From positions 2,521 to 17,222 of the forward strand of contig ML210546.1 of assembly GCA_004369085.1 (NCBI GenBank): DNA of 14,702 nucleotides. The letters are read 5' to 3'. Made by a program: the position numbers and the translations under genes. Shown piece by piece: positions 1-7,894 of this stretch. Below the pieces are notes generated by a model. The model had not been told where the DNA came from and did no database searches. It saw only the letters and a program-made list of their open reading frames with translations. The DNA is from Coprinopsis marcescibilis (lineage: Eukaryota > Basidiomycota > Agaricomycetes > Agaricales > Psathyrellaceae). Each line of letters opens with the position of its first letter. The stretch's first letter is position 1.

Positions 1-366
1 ACCGAGGTCCGCGTGTGATGGCCTGCTGTGGCCAACGAAGCGTGGTGAGCATATTGAATGCTGTAAATGCTCAAAGCATAGCTCGTGCAAAGAGACCTGC
101 GGGGGCTATGTGTGACTGAATCAAGATAACGCGAGTGCTATTTGTTCCTGAACATTGATTTGGAGGCTCAACCCTTTTCATAGGCTTCTTGACTGGGATT
201 GGCGATATCCTTAGTGTCTTCGATATGCATTCATTTTCGGTTCATTTAGACAATGTGAAACACTCCTGCAATGCCGCAAGGTGGATGCGTGGTGGGCTGG
301 TGTATCTGCTCAGGAACTATCGTATGTATTAGGCACAGTTAAACGCAATACATTGAATCAAAGCCG
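1..366. other. 5' flank of NLR-1, no gene seen
   Basis: I see no coding region with recognisable protein features here. The stretch near 330-366 (a GCACAGTTAAA-like string followed by the conserved box) is distantly similar to the DNA upstream of the two later NLR copies. The part before about 300 has no visible counterpart in the other copies. It presumably holds distal promoter sequence of NLR-1. Confidence 0.4.
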
Positions 367-478
367 TTCTCGATATAGGTCACATGAGGCCCTATCGATT
401 GCCCATGGGAATCATTCTTATATCCCCCGCACAGCTTTGCTCTTCTTTGCTCTTCCTCTCATTGTTCTCCCTTGTTTG
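367..478 (+). promoter_or_regulatory. Putative promoter of NLR-1: conserved box plus CT-rich tract
   Basis: A box containing TCTCGATAT and then CACATGAG starts at 367, 146 nt before the proposed start codon. The same box occurs upstream of NLR-2 and NLR-3. A pyrimidine-rich stretch (about 424-478) follows, as is common just upstream of fungal start codons. That this is the promoter is inferred from conservation and position; no TATA element stands out. Confidence 0.45.
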
Positions 479-512
479 AAGTATTGCCCATTCAACTGCA
501 AGTGGCAGAAGG

Positions 513-3500
513 ATGGGACCCAGCCTTTCAACGCTAGTAAGTCACTTCGATATAGCCACTAACCACGGCGGCGTGGTGCTGAAATTAATTGACCGATTTT
601 ATAGGTTGGCCCGAACGTTTTTGGGTTACAGCACTATATACGAGGTGCATTGGGCGCTCATGTGCTACAAGGAGCTCAAGGGGTCCAGATAATTAACAGT
701 AATTTCACGGTCGCGGGAGGGAACATCACATATCACAACACGGCAGGAGGTGCAGTCTCCACAATTACCGACAATGGTGCGCCAACTCTGGTTCTGTGTG
801 ATAGCCCATTCTGAACGACATACCCAGAACTATTGGACAAAATCATGGAATGGTTGAGTAAGCTCAACTTTCGCAACATCTTCAACGAGAACGTGGCGAA
901 GAGGACACCGGAAACGGGACGCGAGGTGATCGATAGTGACTGGTTTCAGGAGTGGTTAATGAGTCTCTTGGGAGGGATAGTCTGGGGAACAGGGATGCGT
1001 AAGTACTCAGTTCTCCAATGCTATCAAGGCATTGCTAACCCAAAGTTGCAGCTGGAGCTGGGAAGACGGTCCTTGCGTAGGTCGAGTTTCTTGTCCACCT
1101 GCACAGCCTCTTATCGATGATTGCAGATGCATTGTGATTGAATACCTCCAGAAGCTCGTTGCGGAATCCGAGTCCAACGACATCTGCCTCCTCTTTGCTT
1201 TCTGCCGCTACACGGAACGACTGATGGTCATTGACATCCTCTTGGCCATCCTCCGCCAACTCCTCGAACGGCATCCTCAGGTCCTGCCACTCGTGAAGCC
1301 GATGTACGAGCGCCATAAACGAGAGAACACGCGCCCGTCTGAGGCCGAGGTTGTTGATCTGTTGAGACAGATTGCGACTTCTGGCCTGTTCAAGCAAACA
1401 TTCTACATCCTGGATGGTCTCGACGAAGCCGCGTCGGATATCCAGGTTGATCTCCTCGAGATACTCTCCTCTCTCCCCGTTCACTTCTTCATCACCTCTC
1501 GCCCGTTGGATTCCCTCAAGGACATTGTCCCTCATGCACGGTTTCTCACTATCATTGCTTCCGATCCCGATATTGCCCTGCTCATCGACCAGAAGATCCA
1601 TCGTATGCCTGCACTTCGCAGGCTGCTCATGAATAGTGCGACATTGAAGGCTGAAGTCGTCTCGATGATCAGCTCGAAATCTTCCGGGATGTGAGTCGAG
1701 AAACCTGTTCACGATGTCTCGGGTTGTTAACCATTGTATAGGTTCCTGCTCGCTTCGCTCCATCTCGATATGTTGAAAGGGTGCGCCAGCGAAAGTGACG
1801 TGCGAAAGGCCTTGGATGGTCTTCCACGAGGGCTGGACGGCATGTATGACGAGACGATGGAGCGCATCAAGGCGTTGCCTGGACCTCAAGCAGACCTTGC
1901 GAAACGAGTGCTCATCTGGGTCACCTATGCGCAAGAGCCGCTATCAGCAGAAGAGCTGGTGCTCGCAGTGTCTGTGTGCCCTGAGACGTTCCGGTTCGAC
2001 GACAAACTAGAGCCAGCTGGCATAGACTCTCTCCTATCACTGTGCTGTGGTTTAATCCAAGTTGAGGCAGTTACCGATCGGAAGGATGGCATCGTCCGCT
2101 TCGTTCGTAAGTTGTCCATCTTTGGCGATTTAGGTCTGGGCACTGACCGCTTTGAAGACTACAGTGCAGCCGAATACATGGTCCAAAAGTTAGAGCAACA
2201 CTATCCTGATGATCCACATGCCTTGATCGCCGCCACCTGTATATCATTCCTTCGACACTACGGATTCCACGATGTGTCGTCTCTCGACTCTCACGATGAC
2301 AAGGCAATATGGGACCGATTCGCATCGCTCCGGCGAGAGAAAACTTCAATGGCCACCTATCCCTATGAATACTGGGGTTTTCATGTGACACAGTCCAGAT
2401 TGATACCACCTTCAGCTTTGGCATTTCTCGACGACTGCAGACAATATCCATCGTTTGAAAACATGCATGAATTAGCGTGGGGCGTCTACGATCAGGATGG
2501 CCAAGGATTGGAATGGCTTAATTCTATCCATGTTGCTGCCGCACACGGGATTTGCGAATATTTCGACAGGTTGGAGTTGGAAGGATGGACCACCACGGCC
2601 AGGATTCAAGCCTACAATAGTAGGGGCTCAGCTGGATCCACCCCTTTGATCCTAGCAGCATGGGCGGGAAGCAAGGATGTTGTGGCGTTTATGATGGGTG
2701 TAGAGGGAGTAGACTTCAACTTGACAGGCAGGTGGGGAGAGACAGCCCTGTACGCTGCTGTGGATAACCATCACGCTGGCGTTGTCAAGGTCATACTGTC
2801 CAGAAGAGGGGTCGACGTCAATCGATCAATTACAACGTGGCCGAGGGACACTCCCTTGGCCTGTGCATCTCGCAGTGGGCAACGACACATCGTCCAACTG
2901 TTACTGGAAGCGGAAGGGATTGACGTCAATGCGGTTGATGGGGATCAGACGACAGCTCTTATGCTGGCAATGCAGGGAGGTCACCACGATATCGTCAAGA
3001 TTCTGCTCCAGGCCAAGGGTATCGACGTCCGTGGCGCAATTGACGAAGCATTGGACCGAGGTCAAACCGACATTATTAAAACCTTGCTCGAGGTTCCAGA
3101 AATCAGCTTGGACGAGAAGGGTGCTTTCAACTCGTTGGTGTGCGCAGCGAACTCCGGTAAATCAGAGGCCGTAAGGACCGTTCTCAACCATGGGAGATTC
3201 GACATCAACGCCAAGGGTGATGATGGGTGTACAGCTCTTGCACACTCCCTTCGGAATTCCTTTGTTTCGACTGAAGCGGCTGAGGCCCTATTGCAAATTC
3301 CCGGCATCGACATAAACTCAGCGGACAACTATGGGACTACAATCTTGATGCTTGCGCTGTGTCGTCAGGATGCCCCTAGTCTCATTGAGACAATATCCAG
3401 ACTTGCCAACACATCGGACATCAATGCCAAAGACGCGGAGGGACGAACGGCTCTGGTGCACGCAGTGTCACGGGGCTCGGTGGAGGTTTTGGAGATGCTG

Positions 3501-4859
3501 GTAGCAGTCGAAGGGATTGACCACAACTGTGTGGATGCCGATGGTCAAACGCCCCTGATGGAGGCGGCAAAGAGTGGACCCGTTGGCACTGTAGAGCTGC
3601 TGCTTGAGCTCGAAGGGATCAATATCAACTCCAGGGACAAGCAAGGCAGGACAGCCTTGGCGCATGCGATTTCAAACAGTTGGGCCGATACCTTTGACAC
3701 CCTGCTAACGGCAGATACGATATCTGCCGATTATACAACCTCTGAAGGCTCGACTTACCTGTCGCTGGCCGCCCAGTCCGGTATTGCAGCAAGAATCCAG
3801 TCAGTGCTCCAGCTAGCGCAGTTCGATGTCAACGCTCGGGATATATACGGTCGCACAGCTTTAGCTTACGCCGTCAAGTCCGGGTCATATAATGCGGTGG
3901 AAGCTCTCCTCGAGATCGAAGGCGTCGATATACACTGTGTTGATGAGCAAGGGACGACACTCTTGATGAGTGCGGCGGGAAGTAGAGAGGTGGAGATGGT
4001 CAGTCGGTTCCTCGGGCTTGGATTGGGGGTCAACATCAACGCCAAAGACGAGAACGGACAGACAGCTCTGGCACACGCAGTGTCATCTGGCTCAAGCGAT
4101 GTAGTAATGGTGCTGCTAGGGGTTGAAGGGATTGACCACAACTGTGTGGATAGCACGGGTCGAACGCCTCTGATGATGGCGGTGAAGGGAGGCTTCACTG
4201 GGATTGTAGATGAGCTTCTTGCGCTTGAAGGGATCAAGATCGACTTCAGGGACGACGAGGGATTAACGGCCATGGCGTATGCGGTCTCAAGCCATCGGGG
4301 ATACACGATCTTCAAAACCCTACTCAATGTGGACTCTATATCTGCCGATTATACGACCTCTGAGGGCTTGACATTTCTGATGTTGGCCGCAGACTCCGGT
4401 AATGCAACAATCGTCCGCTCAGTGCTCCAGCTGGCGCAATTCGACGTCAACGCTCGGGATATACACGGTCGCACAGCTCTAGCACATGCCACCAAATCCT
4501 GGCCATACACTGCAGTGGAAGCTCTCCTCGAGGTGGAAGGAGTTGATGTTCATTGTGTTGATGAGTGGGGGACGACACTCTTGATGTATGCATCGAGATT
4601 CGGTAGATATGCCACCATCGCCAATCGGCTCCTCAGGCTTGGATTGGGGGCCAACATTAATGCGATGGATACGGAAGGACGCACAGCACTCTTCTATGCT
4701 GCGGAAAACTACGACAGTAGGGATATCGTGTGCGCGCTCTTGGAGATCGACGGGATCGACGTTTCGGTCCAGGATGTCAAAGGCAGGACGGCCCTCATGG
4801 TTGCGGTAGAGAAGGGATACGAACAGACTGCGGACATTTTGCGGAGAGCAGGTGGTTAA
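513..4859 (+). CDS. NLR-1: NACHT-ankyrin STAND protein, 7 exons, 1340 aa
   Basis: Proposed exons are 513-536, 605-776, 828-998, 1052-1076, 1127-1690, 1742-2106 and 2158-4859; they join in frame to 1340 residues. Order: leader, VLQGAQGV motif (residues 28-52), helical linker with LNFRNIF, then NACHT with Walker A GMPGAGKT (121-128, K127), Walker B ILDGLDEA (225-232) and sensor-like ITSRP (ends near 257). GMFLLASLHLDML (318-330), a winged-helix region and FVHYSAAEY (439-447) follow, then 22 ankyrin units from about 600 to the end, preceded by one degenerate unit near 563. By family this is a cytosolic NTP-dependent signalling switch of the kind used in fungal allorecognition and immunity. The start was chosen because M-x-x-x-L-x-T aligns in all three copies and because joining exon 1 to exon 2 keeps the frame. 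Exon 1 is the least certain part. The ligand and effector are unknown. Confidence 0.82.
605..776 (+). other. NLR-1 exon 2: N-terminal Gly/Val/Asn-rich motif
   Basis: This exon encodes residues 9-65 plus one base. Its core is VLQGAQGVQIINSNFTVAGG followed by N-I-T-Y-H-N-T. The alternation of small, beta-branched and Asn/Gly residues suggests a short beta-strand module. Such motifs commonly precede the NACHT domain in Agaricomycete STAND proteins. NLR-2 and NLR-3 carry a clearly different version after the shared LQGA. Its donor at 777 and acceptor ending at 827 leave a 51-nt intron with a CTGAAC branch-like site. The function is unknown; a homotypic or amyloid-type adaptor is only a possibility. 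Confidence 0.7.
1052..1076 (+). other. 25-nt micro-exon encoding the NLR-1 P-loop
   Basis: Bases 1052-1076 lie between a GTAAGT...TTGCAG intron (999-1051) and a GTAGGT...TTGCAG intron (1077-1126). Together with the flanking split codons they encode P-G-A-G-K-T-V-L-A, including the Walker A lysine. Without this splicing the frame meets a TAG (1078-1080) directly after the P-loop. NLR-2 has the same micro-exon at 8449-8473, with one base change. Confidence 0.8.
2107..2157 (+). other. NLR-1 intron 6 (position 5 of the conserved set), splits FVH-YSAAEY
   Basis: A GTAAGT donor and a TTTGAAG acceptor bound 51 nt. Removing it restores FVHYSAAEY, a signature found C-terminal to the winged helix in many fungal STAND proteins. 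The intron has no stop and is a multiple of three, so unspliced it reads as 17 extra residues. In NLR-2 the matching intron (9515-9560) is 46 nt and would break the frame, which supports this being a real intron in both. Confidence 0.85.
3441..4055 (+). repeat. Six-ankyrin super-repeat, block A
   Basis: This 615-bp block encodes 205 residues (869-1073), ankyrin units 9-14. In order the units carry HNCVD, the GQTPL unit, SADYTTSE, QFDVNARDI, HCVDEQGTTLLM and LGLGVNIN. Each landmark recurs in the same order in block B immediately downstream. Confidence 0.85.
4056..4676 (+). repeat. Six-ankyrin super-repeat, block B
   Basis: This 621-bp block encodes 207 residues (1074-1280), ankyrin units 15-20. 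It repeats the landmarks of block A in order: HNCVD, GRTPLM, SADYTTSE, QFDVNARDI, HCVDEWGTTLLM and LGLGANIN. NLR-2 has only one such block (10874-11494), so NLR-1 gained, or NLR-2 lost, one block. Confidence 0.85.
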
Positions 4860-5394
4860 GTCTCCCGAGTCATATGTGAATTCTGTATATTAGCACCCCA
4901 CGGACTATCCCTATGTCACAATTTCTGGCTTAGCACGACAAAGAATGCCTTTTGAATGGAAGGTGTGATAAACAGCAAGAATAGGTACCTGATAATCGAT
5001 AACGGAAACAAAAGCTGGACACAGGGTAGTCGCGACAAACCGATCTCTCCCAACAAGACACGTGCACTGCATGTATGGCTGGTACGACCTTACGCTCCAT
5101 GTTCTAGCACAACAGGCATGTCATTCGAACGGCCTAAGTAGCAACGACAGCAGAGAGAGACAAGTAGTAATCGATTTGCGGAGTAACAGCACTACAGACA
5201 ATATTATCTACAGATTTACCAACAGACACAATAGAGAGAAGCAGACTCTAACAAGGTTAGGGGGGTTCAGAACCCAATACCCCTTCCCACAAGAACTCGA
5301 TCCCACAAACACGAAGCCGGACAAGAGCAAGGACCCGAACACATTGGCAAAGTTGACAACAAACTCGACGGCAACTACATCACCGGCTGGTCGT
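4860..5394. other. Convergent 3' flank of NLR-1 and the INO1 fragment
   Basis: The first 45 bases after the NLR-1 stop (GTCTCC, GAGTCATAT, TTCTGTATAT) resemble those after the NLR-2 stop and are probably shared 3' UTR. The distal part lies just beyond the INO1 stop codon on the minus strand and may be its former 3' UTR. Plus-strand open frames here have no recognisable protein character. Confidence 0.45.
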
Positions 5395-6335
5395 TTACCA
5401 GAGACGAGTCTCGAGCAACAAGTCGCTGCTGCCCTCAAGACCAAGGCAAGCCTTCAAGAAAGCCTCAAGACTGTTTCGCTGCCTGTTGAGTCTGTTGATG
5501 ACCTCCGTGCCTGCAACAAACGAGCCATCAGCATGGATCCCAAAAAGGAAGGAACAAAGGGGTAGATGTACCAGGCTTGACGAGAGGAGCCTTGAGCATG
5601 TACGAGAGCAAAGACAAGACAGAGTGCAAGGGCTTGAACTCGGGCTCGCCGACCTTCTGGTACTTGACACGGGTAAGGAGCTCAGCCAAGATCGAAAGGT
5701 CGAGGATGAGGGGAGTGGCAAGAAGCGAATCCTATAAATAGAACGTGATCAGCCAAATATAATCTGCTCAGCGGTAGCAGCAAAACGAAACGCACCTCGC
5801 ACTCGTTGAAGATGTTGACGACCGACCGGCCACCGCAGAAGATCTCGGAGAAGTACTCGTTGATGGCGCGCTTGGAATCGCCAACGGCGGGCACGTACTT
5901 GATGACGACGACGTGGTCGGGGTGCTCGCCCTTGTCCTTGGGGGCACCCTTCTCGTTGAGCTCGGGGGCCTTGAAGAGGAGGCGGTTGGCGACCATGTCG
6001 TTGACGACGCTGCTCTTGCTGATCTCCTTGCTCCGGAACTAGCGCTCGGCGGATAGGTTGTGGCCGTCGTTGTTGCCGAGATGGTTGTAGGAGGCGATGG
6101 AGATGCATGGAGTGACCTGGCGCTGGAGGTCGTAGTCGACGACCATGGAGTGGGTCATAGCCTTCTCCATTGGGACGGCAGAGATGTCCCAGCCACCCAA
6201 GACGAGGTCATTGGGGTGGACTATGGGCAGAAGCTCAGAGACAGGGACGTTGACATCCTTGCCAGTGGTGGAATCGACACCGAGACGAAAGGTGGAGGCA
6301 CGAAGGAGGGAACCGCTGTAGTTGGGGGTCTCGAG
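5395..6335 (-). pseudogene. INO1: INO1 (myo-inositol-1-phosphate synthase) pseudogene, internally deleted
   Basis: Read on the minus strand, an N-terminal piece (TPNYSGSLLRAS, then VHPNDLVLGGWDIS and YDLQRQVTP) runs straight near 6105-6111 into SIASYNHLGNNDG. The middle of the enzyme, roughly 200 residues, is therefore missing. The C-terminal part continues with [31 protein letters not shown], an intron (5732-5795), [12 protein letters not shown], an intron (5511-5571) and a normal-looking C terminus ending LLLETRLW at a TAA (5395-5397). A TAG at 6039-6041 replaces the expected glutamine before FRSKEIS. Intact INO1 would convert glucose 6-phosphate to inositol 1-phosphate with NAD in the cytosol. 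This copy lacks much of the NAD-binding and catalytic middle and should be inactive. Retained introns show it arose from genomic DNA, not by retroposition. Confidence 0.85.
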
Positions 6336-6590
6336 GAGCCTTGAAGAGGAAATGGGTAGCGGCGACCCTCTTGCTTATCTCCCTGCTGACATTTGGTAGA
6401 TAAATTGTGGCTGCTGCTGCAGAGATGGCTGTAGGAGGTGATGGGGAGGGGCTTGTTACAGGCGTTGATGAGGAACTCGAGGACCGACTCAGGGTCATTA
6501 CCACCAATGAACGACTTTCCGCACAAGACGAGGTCACTGCAGAAACTCAGAGGCGTTGATATGATTATGCTTGTGTGGTCTTGAGACCGT
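6336..6590 (-). pseudogene. INO1: Second INO1 fragment, heavily decayed
   Basis: On the minus strand this piece reads a weak DLVLCG remnant, then GGNDPESVLEFLINACNKPL, ITSYSHL, and after a frameshift EISKRVAATHFLFKAP. It then abuts the N-terminal TPNYSG piece of the neighbouring fragment near 6330-6337. The INO1 segment order is therefore scrambled: the C-terminal half of this fragment precedes an N-terminal piece. It lacks the GQTK-type segment normally between GGDD and the SVL-EFL helix, and the SSVVxDMV segment after EISK. Both gaps are shared with the fragment at 12015-12665. The upstream edge is uncertain. Confidence 0.72.
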
Positions 6591-7414
6591 TCTTGGTGCT
6601 TACTTCGTGCTCGTGATCTTGCAAAAGATGCGTCCTCACTGGCTCAAATGGCCAGAAACGAAAGATAGGCGTCGTTCGATGATCTTGGGAGCTGGGTAGT
6701 AGCATTAGTGGCATAAACGATGAGCAAGGGGCTGCAAGGAGTGGCTTCTGAGAATAACAGCACCAAACCAAGAGAGGCGTCCGATTTCAAGTTGTCCGGG
6801 TCTTGGCATGTCGGCCATACTGGCCGCCCTCCTACAAGCCTCTGATACGCTTTCACTACTCTGTACCCCTTGTAGCGCAATCGTATGCTTCATACACTCG
6901 TTTATTGTGACATTACAGAATATCGACGCGAGAACCGTGTTACTCCATTCAACGACGCCATGCCGGGTAGTGTCCGACAGTTGCGTCCTCGTTGCATTGG
7001 CGATCCGTGTTCTTGTGAGCTTCCACCGTCCCTGAACGCCCAACTGCTCTCTCACCACCTCTCACGTTGATTTATTGTAGGTTGCCCTCGTTATCCAGGT
7101 CCCTTGGCCAGAATATGTCCAACGGACTTCTGCGTTGGGCAAGTAGTCTCGAAACCTTTCCCTTGCCATCGTCTGATCTGACATCAGTCCCGCAGTAACC
7201 AAACCCAAGTCCAGTGAGGCATCATCACCCTCTCAAGGTACCCAATCAAACATGGACTACATGTCACGGAGAAGAGTTGGCACCACAATGCACATCCGCT
7301 AAAACGAGCTGCGCGTCGGGAGCACCCCATCCCTACGAACTCTGAGGATTTCTGATGCTTACATACCGCCTACCGTGCTGTAGCGGGGTGTACTGTGTTG
7401 CTCACTAGACTACC
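6591..7414. other. Duplicated intergenic DNA before NLR-2
   Basis: No gene with recognisable features is visible. Several stretches match the equivalent interval before NLR-3: GTGCTCGTGATC near 6608 and 12668, GGCTTCTGNGAATAACA near 6743 and 12770, and ACCGTCCCTGAACGCCCAA near 7026 and 13450. It therefore belongs to the tandem duplication unit. Short open frames on both strands are not conserved between the two intervals. Confidence 0.5.
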
Positions 7415-7684
7415 ATGAACTCCCGTCATTCGTCGACGACCTTGGCCATGTCACACGATGCTTCGACTCGAAGCCCCGATTCCGTTGCAGCAACTACCCC
7501 AGTTGTCAAATCTGTTTCAATACGCGACAATGACACAGAATCAAAGTTCAAAGAGGGGCAGCCGAAGGTAAGTGAGTCAGTGATTACTCTTACTAAACTC
7601 TATGACTGATTCTTGGTTCAATGGCACTTTGCAGGTGAGAACCTACGGCACGGCCGTCCCAAGAAACCATTTTCAACGCACACA
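7415..7684 (+). CDS. Small hypothetical two-exon ORF, doubtful
   Basis: An ATG at 7415 opens 51 codons rich in Ser and Thr, ending exactly at a GTAAGT donor after 7567. With an acceptor TTTGCAG near 7634 the frame would continue for 18 codons to a TGA, giving about 69 residues. I recognise no domain. The start and first codons (MNSRHSSTT) have a counterpart near 13957 upstream of NLR-3 (MNAHHSSTT), but that copy soon diverges and stops. It may be a small gene, an upstream ORF, or a lost 5' exon of an NLR. The evidence is weak. Confidence 0.25.
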
Positions 7685-7746
7685 TCCTTGATACCATTTG
7701 GCGCTCAGTTGACAGAGCTGTAAAACTGTCGGAGCAGAGTGATCTA

Positions 7747-7874
7747 TTCTCGGTATAGATTACATGAGGTGCTATCAATGTTCCACGGCCTGGCGCTCAG
7801 GCGCTGTGTCCTCTCTCCCACAGCTTGTCTTTTCACCCATCCATCTCTCTCTGGTTCTCTCCGCAGGCTTTTTC
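7747..7874 (+). promoter_or_regulatory. Putative promoter of NLR-2: conserved box plus CT-rich tract
   Basis: TTCTCGGTATAG followed by ACATGAG lies 148 nt upstream of the proposed NLR-2 start and matches the boxes of the other copies. A CT-rich tract (about 7808-7874, with CATCTCTCTCT) leads up to the start codon. Regulation by it is inferred only. Confidence 0.45.
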
Positions 7875-7894
7875 GACTGCGAACTATTGGGAAA

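Larger units (their letters stand above)
2523..4856 (+). repeat. NLR-1 ankyrin repeat array (22 units plus one degenerate unit)
   Basis: One degenerate unit (SIHVAAAHG) is followed by 22 units of about 34 residues with the G-x-T-A/P-L-x-x-A signature and a D-x-N/H-type loop. The fourth and fifth units are shortened (about 29-30 residues), and the fifth lacks the G-x-T-A-L start (A-I-D-E-A-L-D-R-G instead). The same deviation appears in NLR-2. The final unit ends in RRAGG and the stop. Ankyrin stacks usually bind protein ligands, so this is the likely recognition surface. Units 9-14 and 15-20 form a higher-order duplication. Confidence 0.9.

Noticed and set aside
281..562. 93-codon plus-strand open frame upstream of NLR-1
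   Set aside because: It covers the promoter box and CT-rich tract in a frame not shared with NLR-1 and has no counterpart before the other copies.
605..776. Calling the N-terminal motif a HET-s-type or RHIM-type prion domain
   Set aside because: The residues only loosely resemble such patterns; the defining consensus is not present, so it is kept as an unnamed motif.
1035..1934. Long minus-strand open frame (299 codons) opposite the NACHT exons
   Set aside because: It lies antisense to the well-supported NACHT exons and crosses introns; a mirrored frame at 8797-9327 is likewise opposite NLR-2. No domain is recognisable.
5062..5565. 167-codon plus-strand open frame
   Set aside because: It is antisense to the INO1 C-terminal exon, an INO1 intron and the presumed 3' UTR; the composition is non-specific.
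5749..6108. Arg/Gln-rich minus-strand open frame of 119 codons
   Set aside because: It is an out-of-frame reading of the GC-rich INO1 fragment; the INO1 frame on the same strand gives clear family similarity.
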